Source: Phycisphaerales bacterium (GTDB lineage: Bacteria; Planctomycetota; Phycisphaerae; UBA1845; Fen-1342). Taken from it: 64,000 nucleotides of DNA. A model generated the notes under the pieces. It saw only the letters and a program-made list of their open reading frames with translations. It ran no database searches and was not told the origin of the DNA. The DNA is taken from contig JADJXS010000001.1 in the NCBI GenBank assembly GCA_016710275.1, positions 992,001-1,056,000 on the forward strand, in the 5' to 3' direction. This document shows positions 9,540 to 18,727 of this stretch, one piece after another (position 1 is the first letter of the stretch; each line of letters begins with the position of its first letter). The translations under genes and the position numbers were made by a program.

Positions 9540-10430
9540 ATGCGCATGGTGCTTCGCGCGGTGCTGGCGGGTTCGCTTTCGGCCGCCGCTTTCGCTCAGA
9601 CCGTTTCCTTTTCGCTCACTTCCCCGCAGAACGGCACAAACGTCACCGGCGGGTCGATCGTTCATTGGACCGCCGGGTTCACGATTTCGACGGGCGATAA
9701 TCAGGGCGCGGCGCTGGTCGTTGTGGACCTGATCCAGAATCCGGCCAACCCGGCGCTCTTTGACATCCCGCCGGCGACCGCCCCGGTTCCGGCCGGCATG
9801 ACCAATTTCGCACGCCCGGCCGGCGTGACGAACCCCGGCGACGTGGTCGCGGCCAACGGATACTACGGCGTGCAGCGCGGAACGGTCGGGCAGAAGAACC
9901 TGATTCAAATCGGCGGAATGCAGAACACGTTCGGCGTGTCGCAGAGTCCCGGCTCGGGGATGGCGGAGACGGCCAGCCCGGTTGCCGGGGTGGGGCAGGC
10001 GGGATTGCAGGTTCTGGCCGGCGGGTCGTTCACCGCACCGAACACGCCGGGTGTGTACTCGTTCTCTCTGCAGGACGGCATCGCCAATGTGCTGGTTCAG
10101 CGCAACGATGCGCCGGCGATTTCGCCGGTGGCGCCGGCGACGGCGGTGATGACGGGGGCGATGATCAGCTTCACGGTGGTTCCGTGCCTGCTGGGGGATG
10201 CGAACTGCGACGGCAGCGTGAACAACTTCGACATTGATTTCTTCGTGGACGCGCTGCTCAGCGGCGGAGACCCGAGCTCCTATCTCGCGCGGGGTGGAAC
10301 GCAGGCCTGCTTTGACGCGCGCGACTGCTGGGGCGATCTGGACGGCTCGACTTCCCTGAACAACTTCGACATCGACGGCTTCGTCGCGTGCATCATCGCG
10401 CCGCCCGCGCCGGGTCAGCCCTGCCCGTAG
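9540..10430 (+). CDS. Secreted protein with C-terminal dockerin-like repeats
   Basis: 296 aa. The signal peptide is MRMVLRAVLAGSLSAAAFA, cleaved before QTVSF. The central part is Thr/Asn/Gly-rich and beta-like, with an Ig-like start (SFSLTSPQNGTNVTGGSIVH); no catalytic motif was recognised. The C-terminus has two calcium-loop repeats, GDANCDGSVNNFDIDFFVD and GDLDGSTSLNNFDIDGFV. They follow the dockerin pattern D-x-N-x-D-G-x-x-N and are nearly the same as in three other proteins in this window. CGGAGG sits 8 nt before the ATG. The protein is probably exported and held at the cell surface or in a matrix; this is inference from the tail. Confidence 0.85.
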   Translation: MRMVLRAVLAGSLSAAAFAQTVSFSLTSPQNGTNVTGGSIVHWTAGFTISTGDNQGAALVVVDLIQNPANPALFDIPPATAPVPAGMTNFARPAGVTNPGDVVAANGYYGVQRGTVGQKNLIQIGGMQNTFGVSQSPGSGMAETASPVAGVGQAGLQVLAGGSFTAPNTPGVYSFSLQDGIANVLVQRNDAPAISPVAPATAVMTGAMISFTVVPCLLGDANCDGSVNNFDIDFFVDALLSGGDPSSYLARGGTQACFDARDCWGDLDGSTSLNNFDIDGFVACIIAPPAPGQPCP

Positions 10431-10452
10431 TTTCGCGGCGGCCGGTTCGGGA

Positions 10453-12783
10453 TCAGCGCTGCAGCCGGCGCGGCCCCGGCCAGGGCGGACCGGTCAGGTA
10501 CAGATCGGTGCGAAAGACCTTCGCCGCCCATTTGCGCGCGTGCGGCAGTTCCTCACGGGCCTTGAGCAGCGCGTCGAAGTCGAACCGCCGTTGCCAGACC
10601 ACCCGCAACTGCTCGTCATCCACCCGCTGGTTCCACCATGCCTCGACGGCGCTCCAGTCCGCTTCGTCCATGTTCGGCACTTCGAGCCGCATCTGGATCG
10701 GGTCCGCCAGCGCTCGCGCCACGACCAGCGCGGCATCGCGCAGGCGCTCCTCGGCCTCCCGGCGAATCGCGGCTCCGGCGCTCGTCCGTGCCGCGAACAG
10801 CAGGCGCCCGGCATCCGCGCGGCCGGCGTCCAGGCTCGCGCCCGCCGCGGCGACGTCGATCACATCCGGCAGCTCGTCGGATGCCGCCGCTCCTGTCGTT
10901 AAAGAGAGGATCGGCAGGGCGGATGAAGCCGCGTTCCCGTTGGTGCTGCCCGCGTCGAAGCGCAGCCGCGCTGCGCCGCAGTCGGGCGTGACGACATAGA
11001 AGCAATAGGCCGGATCAGAGAGCGGGCGGGGAAAGGTGAAGGTAATCTGCCGCACGCCTTCGGCGTCCATTTCGTCGATGCGGGCGCACAGGTGCTCTGT
11101 GCGAATTGTCTCTCCCGGAAGGAGCGCGCCGACGTCGCGGCCGCCTTCGAGGAAGAACCGCCCGACCAGCCGCGAAAAGTAAGACTGACCCGAGATCATG
11201 CGCACGCGCAGCTCGCACGGGCCGATCGCTTCGACGACGCACAGTTCCTCGAACAGTTCCGCCTGCGGGGCGATCGTCAGCGCGTGCACGCGAACGCGCT
11301 CCAGCGGCAGGCCGATCTCGCGCGACAGCGCCGCCGCGGTGTAGATATTCACCAGCGGCAGGTTGATGAAGAAGACGTGCTCGGCGGCCGGCGGCGGTGG
11401 ATCGGCGCGCACCCACGACAACAGCCAGCGCTCGGCCGCGATTGTGCCGTCCCATTGCCAGCGATTCAGCCCCGACATCCCCAGCGTGCCGACCAGGAAC
11501 GTCACCGTCCAGGCGCGGTTCAGTCGGGCAATCATGGTGCGGCGGGTTCGCGGCGGGCCGGCGGCGGCGGGGGTCGTCTCGGCGGGGTGCGTCCCGCTGC
11601 GGGGCGTCTGCCCGGTCAACGGGTGACCCAGCGCCGCGCTGACGCACAGCATCGCCGCCACGCCGACGCCGCAGAAATATCCCGAGTGCGGCGTGGCGAT
11701 CACCGGCGTCACCGGTAGAACCGCCAGTACCACCCACAAGGGCCAGATCCACGCACCGCGCACGCGCCGGCACGCCACGGCGTATCCGCCCCAGAGAACC
11801 GCCACGATTGACAGCATCAGCAGGCAGTCGCCCGGCGAATCGGTCCACGGGTCGAAGCGGCCGGTCGGCCCGACCGTCATCGGTGCGAACCAGATGGCGG
11901 CCGTGACATAGTGCAGCAACTTCGCCGCGCACCAGAGTGCATAGCCGGGCAGGTCGCCATCGGGCCGGCGCTGGTAGACATCGGGCATGCCCTGCGTCAC
12001 GACGCTCATCCGCCAGGCCACGAACGCCGCGCCGATCAGCAGGAAGGCCGCGTACGCGGGGGCACGGCGCAGCAGGGTGCGCCGACCGCCGCCGAAGGCG
12101 AAATCGAACGAGGCGAAAACGGCCGGAAAGAGCAGCGCGTTCTCGCGGGTTCCCAGCGCCAGCAGCCAAAGCAGCATCACGGCGGCAAACCAGCCGGTTT
12201 GCAGGGGCGGGCCGTTCGTCTCCGGCCGCGATGCGACATCCCAGCCGGGTCGCAGTCCCGACGCACGGATGTAGCACAACAGCGCACCGAGCAACAGCAC
12301 GGTTTGCTGCACGCAGTTCTGCGAACTGGGCCAGGCCACGGTGATGACGGCGTGGGGGTAGACGGCGAAGATCAGTCCGCCGACCAGCGCCCAGCCGCGT
12401 CGCCCGGTCAGCCACAGGCACAGCCGCCAGGTGAGCAGCACCGCGGCCGCGTGCAGCAGCAGGCTGTAGGCGTGCAGGGAGAAGGGGTCGTGCCCGCCGA
12501 TCGGCCCGTAGACGGTTTTCATCGCCAGGATGAACAGCGGGCGGGCGTATTCCCAGCGGATCGGCCGATCCTGCCACCACAGTTCGATGAAGTCGCGGGT
12601 GTCGATCGTCAGGGTGCGCAGCAGTTCGTTGAGCGCCCAGCCGTGGGTGCGCAGCCCGTGCTGGTGCCAATGGTCGTCCAGCACGCTGCCGTCATGCAGC
12701 GCCGTCCGGTGAAAGAGCCAGACGGCGGCCAGCAGCAGGGCGGTCGATGCAAGCGACCGCCCAATCCGGGAGCCGCGATTCAT
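10453..12783 (-). CDS. Large polytopic membrane protein with soluble C-terminal domain
   Basis: 776 aa. The N-terminal half (to about residue 440) has around ten membrane helices separated by short loops. An early luminal-type segment (LHDGSVLDDHWHQHGL) resembles the first loop of GT-C fold glycosyltransferases. The C-terminal half is soluble and has no motif I can name. The overall shape resembles GT-C enzymes and the TPR-free versions of planctomycete dolichyl-type transferases, but no catalytic DxD/ExD pair is certain. It lies 69 bp downstream of the isopropylmalate-synthase-like gene on the same strand and may be cotranscribed. The function is unknown; transfer of a lipid-linked sugar is one possibility. 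Confidence 0.7.
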   Translation of the reverse strand: MNRGSRIGRSLASTALLLAAVWLFHRTALHDGSVLDDHWHQHGLRTHGWALNELLRTLTIDTRDFIELWWQDRPIRWEYARPLFILAMKTVYGPIGGHDPFSLHAYSLLLHAAAVLLTWRLCLWLTGRRGWALVGGLIFAVYPHAVITVAWPSSQNCVQQTVLLLGALLCYIRASGLRPGWDVASRPETNGPPLQTGWFAAVMLLWLLALGTRENALLFPAVFASFDFAFGGGRRTLLRRAPAYAAFLLIGAAFVAWRMSVVTQGMPDVYQRRPDGDLPGYALWCAAKLLHYVTAAIWFAPMTVGPTGRFDPWTDSPGDCLLMLSIVAVLWGGYAVACRRVRGAWIWPLWVVLAVLPVTPVIATPHSGYFCGVGVAAMLCVSAALGHPLTGQTPRSGTHPAETTPAAAGPPRTRRTMIARLNRAWTVTFLVGTLGMSGLNRWQWDGTIAAERWLLSWVRADPPPPAAEHVFFINLPLVNIYTAAALSREIGLPLERVRVHALTIAPQAELFEELCVVEAIGPCELRVRMISGQSYFSRLVGRFFLEGGRDVGALLPGETIRTEHLCARIDEMDAEGVRQITFTFPRPLSDPAYCFYVVTPDCGAARLRFDAGSTNGNAASSALPILSLTTGAAASDELPDVIDVAAAGASLDAGRADAGRLLFAARTSAGAAIRREAEERLRDAALVVARALADPIQMRLEVPNMDEADWSAVEAWWNQRVDDEQLRVVWQRRFDFDALLKAREELPHARKWAAKVFRTDLYLTGPPWPGPRRLQR

Positions 12784-12852
12784 CGCGCCACCGGGGGAAA
12801 TTGAGAACGGACGTGTATTGGGAATTGCAGCGGACGGAGCATCGCCGTCGGC

Positions 12853-14202
12853 CTACGGTTGCTTCGACGCTGCGCGAGGCGCGTCCGAGCCGGTCGGCGC
12901 GTCGGTGTGTCGGCCGTTGGCTCCAAGGGGGAGACCGTCCTCGCCGATTCCCAGTTCGTGCAGCTTCTTGGCGACGACTTCGTCGGTCGCCATGTAGGGC
13001 CGCAGGCGATCGACGAAGGTGCGAATCTCGGCGAAGTCCTCGGGGTTGTGACTCTCGGTCTTGAGATAGTCCATCACCAGCCGCACATGCTCTTCGCTGG
13101 CCTCCATGCCGGCTGCTTCGAGGTGGTGGCGGACGGCGGCGCGGCCGCTGTTGCGACCCAGCACGATCTCGACCGGCCCGGCGCCGATCAGTTCCGGCGG
13201 GAAGGGCATGTAGGTGTCGGGGTGCTGCAACAGGCCATCCTGGTGAACACCCGTCTCGGTGCGGAAGATGTTTTTTCCGACGACGGCCTTGTTGGTGGCG
13301 GGGTGGAAGCCGGTCAATTCGGCGACCAGCTTGCTCAGTCCGAGCAGCGCGGTGGAGTCGACGCTGACGTCCTTGCGGTACTGGTCCTTGTGCAGCGTCA
13401 GCGCCAGCACGACTTCCTCAATCGGGGTGTTGCCGGCCCGCTCGCCGATGCCGTTGACGGTCCCCTGCACCATGTTCGCCCCGGCCTCGACGCACGCCAG
13501 CGAGTTGGCGGTCGCCATGCCCAGGTCGTTGTGGAAGTGCACGCCCAGCATCGCGTCGTCCATGTTCGGCACGCGGTCCTGGATCATCTTGATGGTGTCG
13601 GCCGCCTTCTTCGGCGTCAGGATGCCGACCGTGTCCGTGAAGCCGATTGAGATCGCACCGGCCTTGATGGCCTCGCGATAGACCTCGATCAGGAAGTCCG
13701 GCTCGGTCCGCGAGGCGTCCTCCGGCCCGAAGGAGATCACCTCGAAGTGCTTGTGGGCGGCGTCGATGGCCGCTGAGATCGTGTCCAGCACCTGTTTGCG
13801 CGTCATCTGGTGCTTGTGTTCGCGGTGCAGCGGACTGGTGCCGACGAAGAGCGTGATGGCCCGTTTGAAGGGCGAGACGCCTGAAAGCACTTCCGCCGCC
13901 AGCTCGACATCTTCCTTCTTCGTCCGCGCGAGCACCGAGAGAATCGGTCCCTTCACCGAGCGCGCAATCTGCCGCGCCGCAGCCGCCTCGGCCGGGCTGG
14001 TGGCCGGGAAGCCGATGTCGATCGAGTGAATTCCGGCATCCGCCAGCGCCCGGGCAATCGCGACGCGCTCCGGCACGCCGAGTCGCACGCCGGGCGTCTG
14101 CAATCCGTCGCGCAGCGTGGTGTCACTGATGCGGACGATCGGCTTGGCCTTCTGCTGCCGCAGCACCATGCGCTTGATCGTGCGATTGATGGCTGAAAAC
14201 AT
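12853..14202 (-). CDS. leuA: 2-isopropylmalate synthase-like enzyme (DRE-TIM family), short form
   Basis: 449 aa. Features of the acyl-CoA:2-oxoacid Claisen synthases are complete: RISDTTLRDGLQTPGV at the N-terminus with the metal and substrate residues, GVHFHNDLGMATANSLA with the HxH-type metal ligands, and GERAGNTPIEEV. The enzyme would condense acetyl-CoA with 2-oxoisovalerate in leucine synthesis. The C-terminal regulatory (allosteric dimerisation) domain of ordinary LeuA, about 120 residues, is absent; instead there is a short tail ending in SDAPRAASKQP. Homocitrate or citramalate synthase are therefore real alternatives. ATG 14202 has a GGAAAGGG-type site upstream; Met12 is another option. 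No other leu genes lie next to it. Confidence 0.78.
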   Translation of the reverse strand: MFSAINRTIKRMVLRQQKAKPIVRISDTTLRDGLQTPGVRLGVPERVAIARALADAGIHSIDIGFPATSPAEAAAARQIARSVKGPILSVLARTKKEDVELAAEVLSGVSPFKRAITLFVGTSPLHREHKHQMTRKQVLDTISAAIDAAHKHFEVISFGPEDASRTEPDFLIEVYREAIKAGAISIGFTDTVGILTPKKAADTIKMIQDRVPNMDDAMLGVHFHNDLGMATANSLACVEAGANMVQGTVNGIGERAGNTPIEEVVLALTLHKDQYRKDVSVDSTALLGLSKLVAELTGFHPATNKAVVGKNIFRTETGVHQDGLLQHPDTYMPFPPELIGAGPVEIVLGRNSGRAAVRHHLEAAGMEASEEHVRLVMDYLKTESHNPEDFAEIRTFVDRLRPYMATDEVVAKKLHELGIGEDGLPLGANGRHTDAPTGSDAPRAASKQP

Positions 14203-14333
14203 GCGATTCCGCCCTTTCCGAGCCGTCGGCGCTCACCGCGACGGGCGCCCTGGCAGTACGGCTCCGCACAATTCGGGCCGCGTCCGGGGGGCCATGATAA
14301 CCTTTGGGCCGCCGTCCTGCGCGCCCGTTCGTG

Positions 14334-15212
14334 TCAATCGGCGCGGTTCTGCGTCAGCAGCCTTCCGGCTCGATCGAGCATGGACGGAAAGACCGTCACC
14401 AGACCCGCCAGCAGGCGCGCCGCCGGGCTGGTCCACACTTCGGCCCGCGGCCGTCGCAGGCAGCGCAGCACGGCCCGGGCCACGACTTCCGGCCGCTGCA
14501 CCATCCAGCGCGGGGCGTTCATCCGCGCCTGCGGACCCGTGACGCCCTGCGAGGATAGCGTCGCCGGCTCAAAAAACTCGGTCTCGGTCGTGATCGGGTG
14601 GACGCAGGACACTTCGATCCGCCGGCCTCGCAGTTCCATCCGCATCGCGCGGCAGAAGTGGCTCTGCGCCGCTTTCGTGGCGGAATAGGCCGCGAATGCC
14701 GGCAGCGTGAATTTCGCCAGCGCGCTGGAGCACATCAGCAGGTGCCCGCGGCGTCCCGCCGCGCCGGTCGCCGCGGCCGCACCGCCGGGGGCGGGTCTTT
14801 CGAGCAGCCGCCGCGCTGCGCGTGAGAGCAGGTCCAGGCCGGCGAACAGGTTGACCTCGAAAATCCGCCGTAATTCGGCGTCGGGCGTTTCGTGCGTCGG
14901 TCGCATGAACCCGAAGCCGGCGTTGGCGAAGACGGCGTAGGCTCCGCCGAAGCTGCGATCGGCGTGATCCAGCAGCCGTTCGCTCATTCCGGCGTCGCAC
15001 ACGTCGCCGATGACACACTCGGCTCTCGCGCCGGTTGCGCGGCACTCGGCGGCGACGCGCTCGAGTGCATCTCCGCGGCGAGCGGTGAGCAGCAGATTCC
15101 ACCCGCCGGCCGCACAGGCGCGGGCGCTGGCCGCTCCGATCCCCGACGACGCCCCGGTGATGAGGATCAGCGGGCGTGCGTCGGCGTGCGGCGGCGGGGC
15201 GGGGGCGCTCAT
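14334..15212 (-). CDS. Short-chain dehydrogenase/reductase (SDR)
   Basis: 292 aa. The cofactor motif is TGASSGIG near residue 20. The active site shows a conserved Ser followed by YSATKAA (Tyr-x-x-x-Lys), so it is a classical NAD(P)H-dependent SDR. The ATG overlaps the stop of the acyl-CoA dehydrogenase gene by 4 bp (ATGA), implying translational coupling. Together they suggest an acyl-CoA or fatty-acyl oxidation or reduction pair, though the substrate is unknown. The extra C-terminal stretch after residue 240 resembles the DltE/YqjQ-like SDRs that act on lipids. Confidence 0.88.
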   Translation of the reverse strand: MSAPAPPPHADARPLILITGASSGIGAASARACAAGGWNLLLTARRGDALERVAAECRATGARAECVIGDVCDAGMSERLLDHADRSFGGAYAVFANAGFGFMRPTHETPDAELRRIFEVNLFAGLDLLSRAARRLLERPAPGGAAAATGAAGRRGHLLMCSSALAKFTLPAFAAYSATKAAQSHFCRAMRMELRGRRIEVSCVHPITTETEFFEPATLSSQGVTGPQARMNAPRWMVQRPEVVARAVLRCLRRPRAEVWTSPAARLLAGLVTVFPSMLDRAGRLLTQNRAD

Positions 15213-16351
15213 GCGCGAAGCAGCTCGCGGGCGATCACCACGCGCTGGATTTCGCTGGTCCCCTCGTAGAGGGTCGTGATGCGAGCGTCGCGGTAGAGCT
15301 GCTCCACCCGGAACTCGCGAACGAATCCGTAGCCGCCGTGAGCCTGCACCGCCCGAAAGACGATTCGATTGGCCGCCTCGGAGGCGTACAGCTTGGCCAT
15401 GGCCGCCTGGCGCGTGAAGGGTGCGCCGCGGTCCTTGAGGGCCGCCGCCTGGCCGATCAGACCCGCCGACGCCGCGATCTCCGTCGCGCTGTCGGCAATC
15501 GCCCATTGGATCGCCTGAAAATCGGCGATTTTCCGGCCGAATTGCTCGCGCTGCTGCGTGTAGGTCAGCATCTCGGCCAGCGCGGCATCGGCGATGCCCA
15601 CCGCCTGCGCAGCGATGCTGATGCGTCCGCCGTCGAGGGCCGTCAGCGCGACGCGCCGCCCCTCGCCCGGCCCGGCCAGCACATGCTCCTCCGGCACGAA
15701 CGCCCGATCGAGCGCCAGCTCGGCCGTCTCGCTGCCGCGAATCCCCATTTTCCCGTGAATGGCGGAGCGCGACACGCCTTTGCCGGCGGCGTCCAGCAGG
15801 AACATGGTCAGCTCCTTCGAGCCGCCGCTGCTGGCATGCGCTCCGGCCAGTCGCGCCAGCACAATCAGCCAGCGCCCGCTGACGCCGTTCGTGACCCACA
15901 TCTTCGAGCCGGTCAGGGCGAATCCCCCGCTGACGCGCTGGGCCTGCGTCTGCGAACGACTGGTGTCCGATCCGGCGTTCGGCTCACTGATTGCGAACCC
16001 CGCCAATTCGCTTCCGGCGGCCAGCTCGCCCAGCACGCGCTCGCGGGCCGTTTGCGAAGCAAAGGTATGAATTGCCTCGCAGACCATGTTGTGCACGGCG
16101 ACGGTCACCGCCACGGACGCGGATGCGGCCGCCAGCTCGCGGACAATCGCCGCATAGGCCGCGACGCTCGCCCCCACGCCGCCGAATTCCTCCGGCACGC
16201 GCAGCCCCATCAACCCCTGCCCGCCCAACAGGGGCAGGATCTCCGTGCAGGAGCGCTCTTGGCGATCCCATTCGCGATCCCGTTCGGGAAGCTCGGCGCG
16301 CGCAAAATCGCGCACCGCCGCCACCAGCGCCCGTTCGTCCGCACCGACCAA
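15209..16351 (-). CDS. Acyl-CoA dehydrogenase
   Basis: FAD-dependent acyl-CoA dehydrogenase that introduces a C2-C3 double bond into acyl-CoA. It has the family landmarks GFAISEPNAGSD and GSKMWVTNG for FAD and acyl binding, HGGYGFVREF, and the catalytic-base motif LYEGTSEIQR near the C-terminus. The start is uncertain. A TTG at 16351 preceded by GGAGG gives 380 aa, the usual family size, and aligns with the normal N-terminus. The frame also extends to a TTG at 16432 with no ribosome binding site. The stop overlaps the SDR start by 4 bp. It is divergent from the DUF3754-like gene at 16485. Confidence 0.9.
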   Translation of the reverse strand: MVGADERALVAAVRDFARAELPERDREWDRQERSCTEILPLLGGQGLMGLRVPEEFGGVGASVAAYAAIVRELAAASASVAVTVAVHNMVCEAIHTFASQTARERVLGELAAGSELAGFAISEPNAGSDTSRSQTQAQRVSGGFALTGSKMWVTNGVSGRWLIVLARLAGAHASSGGSKELTMFLLDAAGKGVSRSAIHGKMGIRGSETAELALDRAFVPEEHVLAGPGEGRRVALTALDGGRISIAAQAVGIADAALAEMLTYTQQREQFGRKIADFQAIQWAIADSATEIAASAGLIGQAAALKDRGAPFTRQAAMAKLYASEAANRIVFRAVQAHGGYGFVREFRVEQLYRDARITTLYEGTSEIQRVVIARELLRA

Positions 16352-16484
16352 GTGCACCTCCGCTGCGTTCGCCGATTCCTGCGTCTTCCCGCCGCGCGGA
16401 CCACGGCGCGCCGGCCGGGGAAGGATAATCAATCGGACGATTTGGGCAATCCTGAATGGTCGCTGCGCGACTAGGATTCTCGGA

Positions 16485-17741
16485 ATGACCTCCCGTTACG
16501 CCGAACTGGCCGCCGACCCGACCCTGGCCACCGATTGTCATCAGATCGATGACCGGTTTGTGCCCGTGCGAGTATCGGACCTGTCGGCCGTGCTCATGAA
16601 CCTGGCGGGGGAGGCGGGTCAATCGGCGGCTGATTGCAACCGAATCGTGACCGGAATGACGCTGCTGGCCGAACAGGAGGCGGCCGCGCTGCTTCGCGAC
16701 ACGGGCGAGATGTACGCGCCGTTCAATCCGGATCGAGACACGCTGCCGCACGCCCGCTACGCGCGGTTGCGGTCCCCGGCGGGCTACCTAGGGCTGCTGG
16801 ACCGGATCCGCTACTTTCTGGAAAAGGCCAACTTCGAGCAGTTGGAGGACGTTCACATTGACGAGGCGCTGCGCGCCGCCAGCGCCCACGGGCTGGTGGT
16901 GCGGCTGGACCCGGAGCTGGTGGAGGAATTCGCCCTGTTTGTTCGCGGCCGGGGGCGCGTGCCGCTGGTTCGGCGAAGCTGGCGGCATCCGTGGCGGGGG
17001 GTGCCTGAGACGACAGCGGTGTATCGGCGGCTGGTGCTGGTGGCGCGGCTCAAGAATGACCCGAACGTGCTGATCAAGATGTTCAAGGATATTCCCGCCG
17101 CCGACGTGGATGCCCTTCTGCCGCACGCCAACGCCTCGATGAGCTGGCTCGATCGCACGTTCATGATCAGCGGCGGGGTGGGCACGCTCGGTACGACGGC
17201 ATCGCAGGCAATCAAGTTCCTGTCGACCGGCCTGCTGATGGCGAGCCGCATGTTGTGGCTGTTGTGCTTCGGCTGTGCCATGCTGACGTGGCGCGTCTTC
17301 AACGGGTATCGCCGGGCGCGCATCACCCGCGACTGGCATCGCACGCGGCATCTCTACTATCAGAATGTGGCGAACAACTTCGGCGTGCTCTCGCTGCTGG
17401 CGACCATGATCTCGCAGGAGGAGCAGAAGGAGGCGCTGCTGGCGTACTTCGTCGCCCTGCTGGACGGCGGACACGTCGATCATGGCGGTCAGTTGCGCGA
17501 GCGCGTGGATGATCTGCTGTGGCGGCACTTCGGCGCGCGCGTGCAGTTTGACCTGGCCGACGCGCTCGAGACGCTGGATCGCTACGGCCTGTGGGCAAAT
17601 CGTGAAGCGCTGCGGCCGCTGCCCCCGGGGCAGGCCGCCGACCGGCTGCACGCGCTCTGGGCTGCGCGTGCGACGGAACGCTATCACCTCGCGCACCCGC
17701 GCCCTCGGAGCGGACCGCCACCGGCGCCGGCGCCGCGATGA
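16485..17741 (+). CDS. DUF3754-like membrane protein
   Basis: 418 aa. The arrangement resembles the DUF3754 family (TMEM143-like, function unknown): an N-terminal DxRFVPVRVSDL-like segment, NFEQLEDVHIDEAL, then FKDIPAADVDALLP and a short hydrophobic pair near residues 248-268 (LLMASRMLWLLCFGCAMLTW). The C-terminal region contains YYQNVANNFGVLSLLATMIS and a final helical domain. It ends in an ATGA overlap with the next gene, so the two are probably translated together. The start at ATG 16485 was chosen because the family N-terminus begins nearby. No enzymatic role can be stated. Confidence 0.72.
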   Translation: MTSRYAELAADPTLATDCHQIDDRFVPVRVSDLSAVLMNLAGEAGQSAADCNRIVTGMTLLAEQEAAALLRDTGEMYAPFNPDRDTLPHARYARLRSPAGYLGLLDRIRYFLEKANFEQLEDVHIDEALRAASAHGLVVRLDPELVEEFALFVRGRGRVPLVRRSWRHPWRGVPETTAVYRRLVLVARLKNDPNVLIKMFKDIPAADVDALLPHANASMSWLDRTFMISGGVGTLGTTASQAIKFLSTGLLMASRMLWLLCFGCAMLTWRVFNGYRRARITRDWHRTRHLYYQNVANNFGVLSLLATMISQEEQKEALLAYFVALLDGGHVDHGGQLRERVDDLLWRHFGARVQFDLADALETLDRYGLWANREALRPLPPGQAADRLHALWAARATERYHLAHPRPRSGPPPAPAPR

Positions 17742-18397
17742 ACTTTCTGGCGCACTATCACCTGAATCACGCGATTCGCGGCCTGCCCAATGACTGCGCG
17801 TTTGTCGTCGGCGTCGCGCTGCCGGATTTCTGGACGCGATTTTCCCGGTCCCATCGCATTCGCTGGCGCACCGTTCGCGACGCGGCGCCGCGCGACGCGG
17901 GTGAGGCCGCCCTGCGCGACGGGCTGCTCAATCACGCTGCGGCGGACGCTGCGTTTCACGCGCTGCCGCTGTTTGCGCGCTGGCAGCGCGAGGTTCGCGA
18001 GCGCGTTCCGCCGGAGGGCGTCCATGACGCGGTCGAGCGGTTCGTGGCGCATGTGGGGGTGGAGCTGGCTCTCGATCGGGTGCTGCTGTCACGCGAAGCG
18101 CGGCTGGCGGATAGCTTCTACACCGACTTTGCGGCCTGCGACCCGGAATGGGTGTCGAGTTCGTTGACGCATGTCGGCGGTGTGCGGGCGCCGGGGTTGA
18201 TCGAGGCGCTGCGGGAATTCTGTCAGCGGGCCTACCTGCACGAGTATCGTCGCCCGCTCACGCTGCGGACGGTGCTCGAGCGCCTGCTGGCGACGGTGGG
18301 TGTGGAAGCGCCGCGCGCGGAATGGCTTGATGCGCGGGTCGCGGCGGCGATGGATGTCGTGCGAGATGAGGAGCTGTGGCCGTTGCTGGCGGATTGA
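17738..18397 (+). CDS. AcpH-like protein (acyl-carrier-protein phosphodiesterase family)
   Basis: 219 aa. It begins MNFLAHYHLNHAIRGLPND, close to the invariant start of ACP phosphodiesterase AcpH (MNFLAHLHLA...). It is all-helical with several conserved Asp/His residues (LLNHAAADAAFHALPLF), as expected for an HD-like metal fold. AcpH removes 4'-phosphopantetheine from acyl carrier protein. The similarity beyond the first 40 residues is weak, so the activity is a guess. It overlaps the upstream gene by 4 bp (ATGA) and is followed by a repeat-rich gap. Confidence 0.55.
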   Translation: MNFLAHYHLNHAIRGLPNDCAFVVGVALPDFWTRFSRSHRIRWRTVRDAAPRDAGEAALRDGLLNHAAADAAFHALPLFARWQREVRERVPPEGVHDAVERFVAHVGVELALDRVLLSREARLADSFYTDFAACDPEWVSSSLTHVGGVRAPGLIEALREFCQRAYLHEYRRPLTLRTVLERLLATVGVEAPRAEWLDARVAAAMDVVRDEELWPLLAD

Positions 18398-18417
18398 CTG
18401 GCAGCGCGGGCATGACT

Positions 18418-18452
18418 GCATGCTTACGCGGAGTACCGCGAAAGCATGCCAC
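18418..18452. repeat. Dispersed 35-bp palindromic repeat, copy 1
   Basis: A 32-base inverted repeat fills 18418-18449: arms GCATGCTT-A-CGCGG and CCGCG-A-AAGCATGC around an AGTA loop, with one A/A mismatch. The 35 bases from 18418 to 18452 reappear, reverse-complemented and identical, at 32719-32753. It lies 20 bp after the AcpH-like gene, so it may act as a transcription terminator or processing hairpin, or be a REP-like mobile palindrome. Confidence 0.85.
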
Positions 18453-18470
18453 CCAAGATTTCACTCAGAA

Positions 18471-18570
18471 TTGCACCAGATGTTCCACCTCAAGATTCCA
18501 CCAGTTGTCCCACCCCAAAATTCCACCAGATGTTCCACCTCAAGATTCCACCAGATGTTCCACCCCAAGA
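18471..18570. repeat. Tandem 25-bp repeat, four units
   Basis: Four consecutive 25-base units start at 18471, 18496, 18521 and 18546. The unit begins TTCCACCAGATGTTCCACC; the first and second units carry a few substitutions, and degenerate partial units lie on both sides. The period is not a multiple of three and the surrounding 330 bases (18398-18727) contain no convincing gene, so this is a noncoding minisatellite. It is less GC-rich than its neighbours. Confidence 0.9.
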
Positions 18571-18727
18571 TTCCGCCCGGAATGCCGGTCGAAACGTCAG
18601 GCGTCATGGCACATGCGGGCGACGCAGCGGTCGCTCACGACCGCGCGTCTCTGACTCGGCGATGGCGCATGCCGGGGCAGGTCGGCGGACGCTCGAGGCT
18701 GCGAATCCTCGATCCGTCAAACAGAAC

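Noticed and set aside
18471..18570. CRISPR array
   Set aside because: Units are contiguous with no spacers between repeats and no cas genes nearby; it is a tandem repeat.
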